Shown here: positions 1 to 10,689 of the stretch, one piece after another | Layout: the number at the start of each line of letters is the position of its first letter | How positions within the stretch are numbered: position 1 is the first letter of the stretch | Assembly (NCBI GenBank): GCA_024364735.1 | Contig: JAGFNQ010007677.1 | Span: 209,037-273,036 of the forward strand | Source of the DNA: Boesenbergia rotunda | Lineage: Eukaryota > Streptophyta > Magnoliopsida > Zingiberales > Zingiberaceae | Reading direction: 5' to 3' | Length of the DNA: 64,000 nt | Translations under genes and position numbers: made by a program | Notes under the pieces: generated by a model | Databases searched by the model: none | What the model was told of the DNA's origin: nothing | What the model saw: the letters and a program-made list of their open reading frames with translations, nothing else

Positions 1-934
1 GATGCTATTAGGGAAGACAAATGTGAAAGTCCTGCTTGATCGAGAGGGGTCGTAGATACATTGCTAGGTCTAGACTCGCTTTGAGAACTCTGTCTACAAC
101 CACGTTCCCGTCGAAAGAAATCATGAAAATTCAAAAATACATCATTACAAGTAAAATTAATATGGTAAGTAAAAAAACTTACCATATTGGTATATAGAGT
201 GAGTGTGTGAATCATGCCACGATAAGATATCACCCATAACAGCTTATAAATAGCAAGAAATACAAAACATTAAAAGATAATATATAAAAGATTACGAAAT
301 AGACATTAGAGATACAAATAATTGAGCTATAAGTTATACAGATTAAAACTAAATTAACTCAAATCCAAAAAAAACAATCAAATAAAATGTCATCATTTTT
401 TATATTAAAATAAAAAAATCATCAACTGGAAGAGAATGGTTTCATGTGGAATTTAGAAGTGGACTCAATCATATTAATAGAAATCATCATCTGGACAAAC
501 CATTTATGCTAAAATAGAATATGGACAAACCATTTATGTAAAATATAATATCATAGAAAACATAAGATCAAGTAGACTACTTACTCCATTAACATTCTTT
601 TGTGATTCTGCAATTGGTCTGGACAACTCCTGAATGCGCTTTTCGTGCATATCTGAGGATGGTGCCTTACTAAAATGAGAAAAAACACGCTCCAACAGTA
701 TCATTTTGCTGCACTATATCATTTATGTGTCTGATTGGCTACACATTTTTCCTTGGACCAAAAAACACATGTGATGGAAATTTCAGAAAAAAAAATTATT
801 AAATAAGAAGAATAAAGAGAGTTAACGAGTAAAGCAAACAAAATTAGTGAGAAAATGATATATATACACCAAAACCTGTTTAATTTCAAACTAAAAACAG
901 TGAAGGGCAGTCGGGCCCGGCCAAGGGCAAGCGG
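1..934. other. AT-rich flank, possibly intronic host sequence
   Basis: No long open frame is present. A perfect 10-bp hairpin stem lies at 161-170/177-186 around a six-A loop. A short direct repeat (a 'atggacaaaccatttatg'-type string) occurs twice near 490-540. The AT richness and the candidate splice sites described separately suggest introns of a host gene on the minus strand. The last 30 bases before the copia LTR turn abruptly GC-rich and resemble the sequence on the other side of that element. Confidence 0.4.
585..669 (-). other. candidate host-gene exon
   Basis: On the minus strand this 85-base block is preceded by a pyrimidine-rich tract ending in AG and followed by GTAAGT, an ideal plant donor. 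Two of the three frames are open through it, and its base composition is less AT-rich than its surroundings. A second candidate, 1-93, also follows an AG acceptor on the same strand and can be joined in an open frame. I do not recognise the protein. This could be chance; it is the only hint of a host gene in the window. Confidence 0.28.
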
Positions 935-1740
935 TGTTGGGGTTATTTGGACAGCTAGCGGTGGATTTCTGGAAACAAGGAAAAGATATTGTGACAATGA
1001 TTTTTAAAGAAAATACGGGCTATCTGCTCTGCCTCTTGATTTCTTTTCCAGAATGCCTTTTTTTTTTTTTTTGGCTTACAACACTTGGAGATTTAATCCC
1101 CTTAAATAGACTCTTTAGGAAGGATCTAGAGAACCCATTACTCTACCCTCTTTTTCCCATACTCATTTAGGCTGCGTTTGGTAAGGGATAATGTAATCAA
1201 GTTTGTAATTTAATGGAATGTAATTAATATTACATTACTATGTTTGATAACGAGTTGTATGTAATCTTTGATAACCATTATAGCTGCGTTTGGTGAGGGG
1301 TAATCCATCCTGTAATGTAATCAAAGATTGGCGGCTGACGACCGACAATGACGACCGACGACCGTCGTCGGTCGGCCGGCGACCGACGACCGACGATCGA
1401 CGACGGGCGACGGTCGGCGAGGCCATGGCCGCGGAGGGTTCTGCAGATAGGTTTCGGGAATAGAGGGTAGGGAATGTGATCGGATTACATGGTTTTAGTT
1501 TTGTAATTGAGATTACAAATCTTGAACCACTTTTGTAATTGAGATTCCATTACATTACACTTTTAAAATTATTCCAAACAAAGGAATCCAACTTGTAATG
1601 TAATCTTAATTACATTACAGGATGGATTACCTCTCACCAAATGCAACCTTACTTCCTTCTCTTTCCCATGCCACCTACCACGACCATTAAGTGCATTGAC
1701 CAATTTAACATCGAGATTACTAATTACATTATATTTAACA
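935..1740 (-). repeat. copia-1 3' LTR, split by a MITE
   Basis: Matches 5854-6166 almost base for base from the TTATTTGGACAG block to the terminal TTTAACA, except for a 479-bp MITE with its TTA duplication at 1167-1651. Without the MITE the LTR is about 324 bp, close to the 313 bp of its partner; the two differ by scattered substitutions and poly-T length. Confidence 0.88.
1170..1648. mobile_element. Tourist-like (PIF/Harbinger) MITE with GC-rich core
   Basis: Inverted ends GGCTGCGTTTGGTAAGG and, from the other side, GGTTGCATTTGGTGAGAGG are flanked by a direct TTA (1167-1169 and 1649-1651). That is the three-base duplication typical of PIF/Harbinger elements. The empty site is visible at about 6080 in the partner LTR. 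A second copy of the left end begins near 1282, and 1327-1434 is a GC-rich block of CGACGACCGACGA-type repeats unlike the AT-rich rest. It has no coding capacity. Confidence 0.85.
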
Positions 1741-1750
1741 CTCCCTCTTA
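1741..1750 (-). promoter_or_regulatory. copia-1 polypurine tract
   Basis: On the minus strand a purine run (TTAAGAGGGAG) directly precedes the 3' LTR start TGTTAAAT. This is the expected primer for plus-strand DNA synthesis in an LTR retrotransposon. Confidence 0.7.
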
Positions 1751-2494
1751 ATTTGTAATCTTGAGAAAGTCTTTAAACAAAGTGAGCTTCTCCAAATTTA
1801 CAGGCTTTGTAAAAACATCAGCGGGCTGGTCCTGCATCTGGATAAACTCCAAAGCGATCTCCTTCTTTAATACCATTTCTCTGATAAAGTGGTGGCGCAA
1901 TTCAATGTGCTTCGACCTTGCATGAAACACCGGGTTCTTTGTCATAGCAATGGCTGATTGATTATCACACAACACTGTTGTTGGATGAGCAACCTTCTGC
2001 TGTAATTCCAGCAATAACTTTCTTAACCATACTGCTTCACGAATAGCTTCATTTGCTGCAATATACTCTGCTTCAGCAGATGATAATGCTACTGTAGATT
2101 GTTTCTTCGAACTCCAGGAGATGGGTGTTGTGCCGAGACAAAATAGATATCCTGTAGTACTTCTTCAATCATCAATGCATCCTACCCAATCACTATCAAC
2201 ATATCCCACAAGTTTACTGTCTTCTTCCTTTGTATACTTCAATCCAACATCCTTTGTTCCTTAAAGATAACGTAAGACACGCTTCGCTGCTGCAAAATGA
2301 GTCTTGGTGGGATTGCTCATGAACCTTGATAGCAAACTCACACTCTGAACAATGTCCAACCTTGTGTGGGTTAGATAGATCAATGAACCAACAAGGCTTC
2401 TATAGATCTTCGAGTCAAACTTCTCAGCACCATCATCCTGTAAAAGCTTCTCATTAAGAGCCATAGGAGTTGCTACTGCTTTGGCTTTCTCCAT
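1748..2494 (-). pseudogene. copia-1 RNase H domain, broken
   Basis: The minus strand encodes the copia RNase H tail in two open pieces: 2261-2494, with the PYRSLVGSLIYLTHTRLDI-type strand, and 1748-2014, which holds LCDNQSAIAMTKNP, HARSKHIELRHHFIRE and the closing DQPADVFTKP motif that ends copia polyproteins. Between them, around 2050-2250, the frame is lost; residues resembling the YC..TEAEYIA segment can still be seen in the antisense reading. The domain normally removes RNA from the RNA:DNA hybrid inside the virus-like particle. Stops and shifts make this copy non-functional. Confidence 0.85.
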
Positions 2495-2539
2495 GCGAAA
2501 TTTCTTTAATATATCAGCAATGTACTTCTCTTAAGAAAT

Positions 2540-3510
2540 AAAGATCTCTCCTTTGCTTTGTTTCCCCTGAAAACCGAGAAAATACTTCATTAATCCAAGA
2601 TCCATCATCTCGAATTCATCCATCATCGCCTTTTTGAACTTCTCCAATAACGCTTTGCTGGTACTGATGTAAATGAGATCATCCATTTAGAGACATGCTA
2701 CTAGAAAATCAACATCACACTTCTTCACATATATAGACGGTTCCACTGAACCTTTTGCAAAATCATTCTTTTGCAAATATGAATCAATCCTGAAATTCCA
2801 TGCTCTTGGCGCTTGCTTCAATCCATAAAGAGCTTTGTTAAGTCGATAAACTTTGCTTTCTTCTCCATTAACAACGAACCCTTGTGGTTGTTGAGCATAG
2901 ACCTCCTCTTCAAGTACTCCACTGAGGAAGGCCGACTTCACATCGAGTTGAAACACTTCAAGCTCCATTTGTGCAGCAAGTGCTAGCACACTTCGGATAG
3001 TCTTCATTCAGGCTAAGGGGCGAACATTTTTGTAAAATCAACGCCGAGCTATTGTGAGAAACCTTTTGCTACGAGACGAGCTTTGTGCTTTTGCACGCTT
3101 CCATCTTCATTGAACTTTGTTTTGAATACCCACTTTAAGCCTATTGCTTCTTTTCCTTTAGGAAGATTTACCAAGGACCATGTATCATTCTTTTCAATTC
3201 TCAACATCTCTTCTTTCATTGCATTTCTCCACTTCTCTTCCTTTGCAGCCTCTTCAAAATTCTGTGGCTCAAACGTAGCAAGTGCAAAGTTAGCTTGCTC
3301 GTAAATATCAGTCAAGGAGCGATACCTCCGTGGTGGCGTTTCACCTACAGAAACTTCATTCTCAGAATTTGTTCCTGAGGAACTAGCTGCTGCTGTATCA
3401 CTGGGATTTGAGGAAGGCATAGCTACTGATGTTTCTAGATAAGAAAATGTTGGATGAAACTGAGAAGTCTCGTTCTCCCACTTCCACACTGCATTTTCAT
3501 CAAAAAACAT
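2540..3510 (-). pseudogene. copia-1 reverse transcriptase (RVT_2), broken
   Basis: The N-terminal part (3049-3510) has the copia landmarks MKEEMLRIEKNDTW, LKWVFKTKFNEDG and KARLVAKGFSQ. The next piece (2687-3007) has QLDVKSAFLSG and ALYGLKQAPRAW. At 2684-2689 the catalytic YVDD box reads stop-MDD, so the tyrosine codon has become a stop and the valine is changed. A frameshift near 3040 separates the two pieces. The enzyme would copy element RNA into DNA; this copy cannot. The order relative to integrase (integrase upstream) is diagnostic of copia. Confidence 0.88.
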
Positions 3511-4566
3511 CTCTTGAAATCACAAGCTTGTTAGTTTTCGGATCAATCAAACGATAACCTTTTGATTCATCGCTATAACCAATAAAGACCAACTTCTCAC
3601 TCTTCTCATCAAACTTCTCCTTCTGCTTTGTTGAGAGTGCATATGCTACACATCCAAACACCTTCAAGTGATCAACTGCGGGCTTCTTCTTATGCCATGC
3701 TTCATAAGGCGTCATGTTATGAACGGCTTTTGTCGGGGATCAATTGAGGATGTAGGTCGTTGTGTTCACAGCTTCGGCCCATAGTGAATTGGGAAGACCC
3801 TTGCCTTTAAGCATACTTCGAGTCATCTCCACAATGGTCCTATTCTTCCTCTCAGCAACACCATTCTGCTTAGGTGTATACTTTACAGTAAGTTGTCATT
3901 GTATGCCCTGCTGCTTGCAATAATTGAGAAATGGTTTGTAGATGAATTCTCCTCCGCGGTCTATTCTCAACGTCTTTATTTTATGTCCGTTTTGTTTCTC
4001 TGCACTTGCTTTGAAACTCATAAAATAGTGAAAGCTTCCGATTTCTTTTCAAGAAAATATATCCAAATCATACGAGTATGATCATCAACAAATAAGAGAA
4101 AGTATCTCCTGTTACCGACTGTCGGAGTTTGGGTTGGACCACATATGTCAGCATGTACCAACTCAAGAGGAGATTTTGCTCTCCAAGAGGTTTTGGGAAA
4201 AGGAAGACGATGTTGCTTCCCATATACGCATCCTTCACATAAGCATGTTGTTGTAGGTTGGATTCTTGGAAGACCAATGACCATTTTCTTCTCTTTCAAC
4301 AACATTAGGCCCTTGTGATTTAAGTGCCCATATCGTAGATGCCATAGCCGAGCTTCATCAGTAACTTGACTCTTCAATGCAATATTTAAGCACGAATTCA
4401 TCTTCAACGGAAATAGGTTATTCGCTGTCATCTTTACTACAGCGTTCCTTTTCTCATTCTTGTCAACGATCCCACATTGACCATCGGCAAAGGTAATCTT
4501 GTAACCTCTGTTCATCATTTGTCCTACACTCAAAAGATTCAAAGCGATGCCTGGAAAATAAAACAC
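3500..4566 (-). pseudogene. copia-1 GAG-pre-integrase and integrase, broken
   Basis: The piece 4018-4566 contains the zinc-binding HLRYGHLNHKG...CEGCVYGK (HHCC) segment, then HADICGPT and the strand FVDDHTRMIWIYFL of the catalytic core. A further piece, 3500-3715, has MTPYEAWHKKKPAVDHLKVF and the FIGYSDESKGYRL motif that closes copia integrases. The core segment between them (about 3720-4010) is interrupted by stops. The enzyme family inserts element DNA into the chromosome. Confidence 0.88.
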
Positions 4567-4760
4567 ATCATTAATTTTCTTCTCTTCACCATTTGCGGCT
4601 TTTACGACAACAACTCTTTTCCTTCGATACTTATCTTTTTGATGTCTCCAAGCTCCAACAGCGAGTTGTAGCTGTTGTCGATCTCCACAAAGTTTTCCTT
4701 ATTTCCTATCACATGATTGCTACATCCACTATCCAAAAACCACACATCATTCATATCTTG
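4567..4760 (-). pseudogene. copia-1 aspartic protease, broken
   Basis: Minus-strand translation shows WFLDSGCSNHV, the copia protease active site (D-S-G), followed by an ELGDIKKISIEGK stretch. A one-base shift precedes the VVVVKAANGEE part and the FYFPGIALNLLSVGQM strand that opens the next frame. The enzyme would cut the polyprotein into gag and pol products. Confidence 0.75.
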
Positions 4761-4849
4761 TGTTGCATTGAAACAAGAGTAGAATATTTGTTTCGATTCA
4801 TTTTCTTTGGAAAAATTTACCGTACTTTGAGAACCTTGTTGTGGTTGCT

Positions 4850-5827
4850 GTTGTTAATCTTTGTAATAGCAGTCCCTTTCTGAATGATTGGGAATCCTGC
4901 ATTTCCTACACCTGAAACGACAGTCCTTTGGCTCATGTCCGGTTTTCTTACAAACATAGCAATTACCTTCTATATTCCCAGATCTGTTACAGGATTGCTC
5001 TTCTCTACTACGGAACTGGTTTCCTGCTGGTTCTCTGCCTCTTCCTCGAGAACGGCCTCCACGTCCACGTCCATAGGACTCTCTATTGTTCTCAGCACGA
5101 TCCTTCTGTTCTTGCTTCTTTTCTGAAACATTTAATTTCGTTTGAAAAGCTTGTTCAACAGGAGTTGAGTACTTACTCTTCTTTCATGTGCCTCAAGAGA
5201 ACCCATCAGCTCATACACCGAAAGTTCTCCCAGATTCTATGTTTCTTCAATCACAGCAACTACGTGCTCAAATTTCTATGGTAGGCTTCTCAGCACTTTC
5301 TCCACGACCTTCTTGTCGGGAACTTCATCACCGCAACATTTGATTTGATTCATGATTTCAACAACTCTCGAGAAGAAATTTTTCACCGTTCCTGACCCCT
5401 TCATGGCCAAGCTGTCAAAATCCCTCCATAAGCCTTGCAGCTTGATAGAAATAACTTTCTCCGAGCCTTGAAACTCCTTCTTCAAGACACTCCATGCCTC
5501 TTTCGCCTTCTTAAGACCATAAAGCCTCGGATAAATTGTCTTGCTTACAAATTGCTGCAAGATCCGCAACGCCATTGCATTCTTCATCATGTTCTCCTTC
5601 GCCGCCTTTTCTTGTTCTTTAACCACCGTGGCATCTCCTTCATCGCTTGACGAGTTACTGTCTTCTTGGTAACGCTCTTCAAAACCTTTGTTTACGATAC
5701 TCCACAAATCTTGCGAGAGAAAGATTGTCTCCATTTGGGAACTCCAATAATCATAGTGCTCTCCATCAAAGATCAGAATTTGGCCAGGCAAATAGGAAAA
5801 GAACATGCTGCTGGAAGGCGTAGCCAT
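4850..5827 (-). pseudogene. copia-1 gag with zinc knuckle, broken
   Basis: The start at 5827 opens a 183-residue frame with the UBN2-type capsid signature: FDGEHYDYWSSQMET, LWSIVNKGFEE, and AWSVLKKEFQGSEKV further in. It stops at 5276 where a lysine codon (AAG) has become TAG. The reading continues beyond with HVVAVIEET, LMGSLEAHEE and a second stop. Around 4880-4970 a zinc knuckle (CYVCKKTGH....C) is readable. The start lies 27 bases inside the primer site side of the LTR, as expected. The protein would form the particle shell and bind RNA. Confidence 0.85.
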
Positions 5828-5836
5828 GATCTGTTC

Positions 5837-5848
5837 ACTCTGATATCA
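5837..5848 (-). promoter_or_regulatory. copia-1 primer-binding site
   Basis: Read on the minus strand, TGATATCAGAGT lies five bases inside the 5' LTR. It differs at two positions from TGGTATCAGAGC, the usual copia site complementary to initiator methionine tRNA. Confidence 0.7.
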
Positions 5849-5853
5849 AAATT

Positions 5854-6166
5854 TGTTGGGTTATTTGGACAGCGGTGGATTTCTGGAAACAAGAAAAGAT
5901 ATTGTGACAATGATTTTTAAAGAAAATACGAGCTATCTGCTATCCCTCTTGATTTCTTTTCCAGAATGCTTTTTTTTTTTTGCTTACAACATTTGGAGAT
6001 TTAATCCCCTTAAATAGACTCTTTAGGAAGGAACTAGAGAACCCATTTACTCTACCCCTTTTTCCCATACTCATTTACTTCCTTCTCTTTCCCATGCCAC
6101 CTACCACGACCATTAAGTGCATTGACCAATTTAACATCGAGATTACTAATTACATTATATTTAACA
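5854..6166 (-). repeat. copia-1 5' LTR
   Basis: 313 bp with TG...CA ends (TGTTGGG...TTTAACA on the plus strand), duplicated at 935-1740. It lacks the MITE present in the other copy, so the MITE came in after the element did. Confidence 0.88.
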
Positions 6167-6778
6167 GGCAGGGCGACGGGCTGGGCCCATCTGCGGTAGC
6201 AAAAATGCCAAGGGCCGGCAGGTTGGGTCAAGGCCCAACAGCGGCTAGCAAAGGGCCGACGGGCTGTGCCATTCTGGGCACGACCAAGGGCGGCCGGCTT
6301 GGCCGCCGGGCTGGGCCAAGGTCCAACGGTTGACCTTGGCCAGGGCCGCGCGCGACCGACGAAGGCCAGGACCGCACTCAACCGGCAAGTCAGAGCGGCG
6401 TCAGCACGAGACCACGCTCGGCCGCAGGAGGAAGCGCGCAGAACTGGCAGACCGCAGGAGGGCGCGCATCACTTCCCCTCTACTGGCTAGGGACGCACGC
6501 GGGCTCCCGCCGCCGGCACGCGATCTCCACATCCCTAAGAAGAGGAGGGAGAGGAGGAGCAGACCTTGACGCAGCCTGCCGCCAGCCTGCCGCCGCTGAA
6601 ACAATAGAGCGAGAGGGAGGGGCAGCGTATAGGATTTGGGCAAACACAAATATGGCACTCGGCTGGGTAGGGTCACACGGGAGAGAAGGAAGGGAGTGGT
6701 GCAGAGCGAGGGGGGGGGGGGGGGGCGGCGGAGTCGCCGGCAAAGATTAGGGGTGGCTAGACTCGCGCGGGAGAGAAG
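6167..6778. other. GC-rich unclassified sequence
   Basis: About 600 bases of GC-rich sequence with repeated GGGCCGACGGGC-like strings at the left and a 16-base G run near 6709-6724. Open frames here are low-complexity (Pro/Arg/Ala-rich) on several strands at once, which is what GC-rich DNA gives by chance. I see no recognisable domain. It continues the GC-rich scrap at 905-934, so it is probably the sequence copia-1 landed in. Confidence 0.5.
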
Positions 6779-7168
6779 TAAGGGTGAGCATTCGGTTAAA
6801 ACTGAACCGAACCGAATTAGCAAAACCGAATCGAACCGATTTTTTTTCGATCAAACCGAACCAATCGAATTAAAAAAAACCGAACAAACCGAACCGATAT
6901 TTTATCAGTTAATTCAGTTTTTAACCAAATTAACCGAATTATCCAAAAAAAAATAGTTTTTAAAATAAAATTCAGTTTGTTTTAAATAAAAAATTAATTT
7001 TGGGTTAAAAATTCGGTCTATTCGGTTTAACCGAACAAGAAAGTTGAAAACCGAAACCAAACCGAATTAATCGATTTTTTTAGAAAAAACCGAATTACCG
7101 AATAGACCAAACCGAAATTTAAAATTCGGTTATTTTGTTCGGTTTAACCGAATTTTTGCTCACCCCTA
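6779..7168. mobile_element. hAT-type MITE
   Basis: 390 bp with inverted ends TAAGGGTGAGCATTCGGTT and, from the right, TAGGGGTGAGCAAAAATTCGG. It is flanked by a perfect eight-base duplication GAGAGAAG (6771-6778 and 7169-7176). The TAGGGGTG-type end and eight-base duplication are hAT hallmarks. The interior is AT-rich and packed with AACCGAA/TTCGGTT motifs in both orientations; there is no coding capacity. Confidence 0.92.
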
Positions 7169-7176
7169 GAGAGAAG

Positions 7177-8640
7177 AACGGGGGGCGGCAACAAATTGGA
7201 TTAGGGCAAACAGATTTGTGGTATTCATAATTGTTGGGTTTTGCGATAAAAAAAATTCGTTGCTCTATTTTGTCACAAATTTGCGACAAATTTCGAATTC
7301 GTCTCAAACTAGCCAATTTTGCAACGAATTTTCAGATTCATCGCAAATTCTGCGACGAATTTTAAAATTCATCGCAAAATTTAATTTTTATTAAAAAATC
7401 TATAAAACATTGAAAATAGTACAAATTGACCTAAAAACCTCGGAATTCCATGAATGATTTTCTATATATTCGTATCAATCTCATGATCATATTAACGATC
7501 TCAAACATAAATTTCACTCAATATTTTTACATATGTAATTTTTTTTAATATGAATGAGTTTGAAAAAAAAATCCCAAAAATTAATAATAAAAATATATTT
7601 AGTGAAATTCGAGATTGAGGTCATTTATAACATGAAAACAATGATATGGACATGTAGAAATTAGTTGCTTTAAAATATAATTTTGTTGCTTTAAAGTTTT
7701 TTAATATATTATTTACTAAAATAAATATATTTCTCTTGCTTTAAAATTTTTTAATATAAATATATTTGGTGAAATTTAAGTTTGACGTGATTTATTTCAT
7801 GAGAAAATCACTACGAGCACATAGAAATTTATTTCATGAGATTTTGAGTTTCATACATTTATTTATTATTTTTTTAAAGTATTTGTGTTACTTTAAAATA
7901 AAAATAAAATTTTGCGACGAATTTTAAAATTCGTCTCAAATTCTGTGACGAATTTCCAAATTCGTCGCAGATTAGGAACAAATTTTGAAATTCGTCGCAA
8001 AATTAAATTTTAAAAAAATTAAAATAAATACTGTTTAATTGTCGTAGATGGACCTAGAAAAATCCGAATTTAATGAAACATGTTTGTATGTATTTGTATT
8101 GATCTCATGATGACGTAAACAACCTCAAATATGAATTTCTCCTAATATTTTTTTTCATATTTTATTATTTAGATAAGCTAATAACTTAGTAAAAATTCTC
8201 TAAGTCTGAAATTGTTATAAGCAATTTGATATTAATCCTTCATTGTTCTCCAGAATTTTTGTTGAAATTTATGTTTAAGGTCATTTATGTCATGAGGACG
8301 TCAATACGAACATGTAGAATCTTGTGTCATATCATTCCGAGTTCTATAGTTCCATCTGAGACATTTCCAACGTGTTTCAAATTTTCTTTAAAAAATTTAT
8401 TATTTGCGATGAGTTTTAAAATTCATCCCAAATTTGCAACGAATTTCTAAATTCGTCACAAATTCAGCGACAATTTTTAATTTGTCGCAAAATTTATTGT
8501 AGTATTGAATTATATGTTTGTGACGAATTTGAAATTCGTCGGAAAATTTGGTAACCAATTTTAAATTCTTCGCAAATTTTGCAATGAATTGGCAACGAAA
8601 AAAATTTCGTTGTGAATTTTGCGACTAATATTTAAAGAGG
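7177..8640. repeat. block of GCGACGAATTT palindromes
   Basis: AT-rich, non-coding. The strings TTGCGACGAATTT and its reverse complement AAATTCGTCGCAA recur, often back to back as near-perfect palindromes, near 7260-7380, 7910-8000, 8400-8480 and 8520-8620. Two longer segments (about 7380-7900 and 8000-8400) also resemble each other ('atttgtatcaatctcatgat...acgatctcaaatatgaattt'). The outer parts (7240-7265 and 8590-8625) are weak inverted repeats around AAAAAAATTCGTTGC. I read it as a non-autonomous element or its remains; the family is unknown. Confidence 0.55.
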
Positions 8641-9108
8641 AGCTTGCCCTGGGGGCAGTCGATTGGTGTCGGGGCTGAGCTGTTTTGTTAACAGCTCTCT
8701 CATCTATTTAAAGAGGAGTTTGAGACTAGCAAAGGGTTACCTTTTCATTGTGAAATCCTTGCTCAAGTGTTCATGTGTTCAAGCTCCAAGTCTTCTCTCT
8801 TCCTCCTAAACCCTAGCTCTCATCTTGTAAAGAGGAAGAGGCTTTGTGAGAGGTTATTCTCCACCGAGAAGGAGAAAGCATTAGCCGGAAAATGTCGGGG
8901 ATTGATCCACCGAAGGATCAAGGGTTCATCCACCTTAAGGACATACCATGGAGTAGGAGCAAGCAATCCGAACCATGTAAACGATAAAGTATTAGCATTG
9001 TTCTAATTGGTAGTTTGAGTTTCCACTTGCGCTAACAATTGTAGGAAAAAAGTGAATTGGAAGAAAAACTATTCACCCCCTCTAGCCGGTCTATCGATCC
9101 CATCAACA
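8640..9108 (+). repeat. truncated Sirevirus-like LTR
   Basis: Shares with the LTRs of element D the CTATTTAAAGAGG TATA-like box (8702), the 'gtgatccaccgaagg' and 'gttagcattgtt' blocks, the TTCC.C..GCGCTAAC string and the terminal TTCACCCCCTCTAGC...CGATCC. It also has one CAGTCGATTG palindrome at 8656, just upstream of the TATA-like box, as in D. The 5' part is missing and there is no primer site after it, so it is a truncated LTR. Confidence 0.65.
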
Positions 9109-9619
9109 AGTACCTGTGCACGTAGGCAAGACCCATGTCGGGAGCCCACCCCTGACCTATAAAAGCTAGATCTCAATCTGATTGGGGAATCTGGACCGAG
9201 GGGCTCCGCCCCTTCCTTGGGAGAGGGTTTTCCCTCTAGGGGAAACCCTAGAACTGCCATTTTCATCCTTCGCAATGATCTGTCCACTTCCAGAGCAAGA
9301 AACCATTCCAAAGACACTGGAATCTTCTCTCTAAGTATTTCTTTATCTCTATTCTCTATTTTAGATTGTATGGATGCTTCTATTAGTGTCTTTGGTTTAT
9401 AATTCCATTGTTATGAAGTGGTTCTCTTAATTCTAGGATGTAAGGAGTAGCCCTTTTGATATGTGAGCATCTTTTTATTGGATCCATTGAATTTGCATGT
9501 TTCTTGTTCGATGGAATAAGTGTTGATAGTCAGGCCTACTATGTACACACGATCTCGATGTCAAAAATACGAAATTTATATCCCACGAGGATTCAGAGAT
9601 AAACTGAAAGGAGAACCCA
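9109..9619. other. unassigned sequence with TATA-like box
   Basis: Contains CCTATAAAAGC at about 9158 and a pyrimidine-rich leader-like stretch up to about 9360, which looks like the transcribed part of an LTR. There is no open frame of note and no partner copy in the window. Confidence 0.35.
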
Positions 9620-10130
9620 ATCCTCCGACCCGTATATACTTGATTAAAATTTTGATACTACTGACGAGATGCTTACTTTAAGCCATAAATGGAATTTTTT
9701 AACTTACACACTAGTTGCTTTGAATTTTCTAATTTAAAGTTCTCTAGTTGTAGAATATATATAGTTTCCTCAATGTAATCATTAAGTAATGTAATCTTCA
9801 TGTCCATTTGATATAGTTCCAAGTCATAGCAAGCCACTAGTGTCGTGATATCCTAAACGAATCTTTTGTGGAAACAGGTGAGAAAATCTCCTTATAATCA
9901 ATGGCCTCATATTGAGTAAATCCCTTAGCAACAAGGCGAGTTTTATACTTTTCAATATTGCCCTTCGAACCCCCTTTAATTTTAAATACCCATTTGCAAT
10001 CAATAGATTTCGCTCCTTCAGGCAATTCGATAAGTTCTCAAATGTCATTGTTTGCCATGTCATCTCTTCTTTCATGGTTTCAATCCATCTTTCGGAATTA
10101 GAGTATTGTTTGACTTCTGGAAAGATATAA
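9620..10130 (-). pseudogene. copia-F reverse transcriptase remnant
   Basis: A readable run in one frame is LPEGAKSIDCKWVFKIKGG, KTRLVAKGFTQ and SPVSTKDSFR, the start of the copia RVT_2 domain. In shifted frames the match continues with LYQMDMKITLLNDYIEET and CKLKNSIYGLK, the latter followed by a stop where glutamine is normal (YGLKQAS). The YVDD box is not reached. Confidence 0.8.
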
Positions 10131-10689
10131 TATCGCTTTCTAACCCTATATCAAATTCATGCTCTTGGAGATAAACATAATCATAAGAAATTATAGATCT
10201 ACTTTCCCTAGTGGATCTTCTTGGTGGCACTTGTATATGAGGGGAACGGGATACTTACTCAACCGTAGAAGGTAATACCTAAATCTGAGTAGATGAAACC
10301 TCTATTTGTACTAGAGGTGATGAGGGAATATTTTGATCCACTACTCCCACTGGATGTGCAACTCTAATAGTGTAGGGTATAAGTATTGTACCACAACTAG
10401 TTGCATCAGTAGTGACCCCAGTAGAATTGTCAATGCTATGCTCAAAAGATATATTCCTAATTTAGTCTCTCACTATCCTCAATAAATTTTGCATTGGCTG
10501 TTTCAAAAAAAGATATATTTGAGGGGTTATAAAACTTAAAGCCCTTCAACTTTTCAGAATATGCCACAAAATAGTAGCTAATGGTTCTTGAATCTAGTTT
10601 TCCTTTATTAGGCCTATAGGGTTTAGCCACAGCTGGACAACCCCAAACATATAAATATCTAAAATTAGGTTGTTTGCCTATCCATAGCT

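Larger units (their letters stand above)
935..6166 (-). mobile_element. Ty1/copia LTR retrotransposon, decayed (copia-1)
   Basis: Two direct LTRs starting TGTTGGG and ending TTTAACA (read on the plus strand) bound an internal region. Read on the minus strand it runs gag, zinc knuckle, protease, integrase, reverse transcriptase, RNase H, which is the copia order. All coding parts are broken by stops and frameshifts, so it is dead. A polypurine tract lies beside the left LTR and a degenerate tRNA-Met-type primer site beside the right LTR. The two flanks (GGCAAGCGG and GGCAGGGCG) show no clean five-base duplication, so target-site evidence is weak. Both flanks are the same kind of GC-rich sequence. 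Confidence 0.9.

Noticed and set aside
6401..6823. 140-codon minus-strand frame rich in Leu/Arg/Pro
   Set aside because: GC-rich region with long open frames on several frames at once; a homopolymer G run disrupts any reading and part of the frame lies in the hAT MITE.
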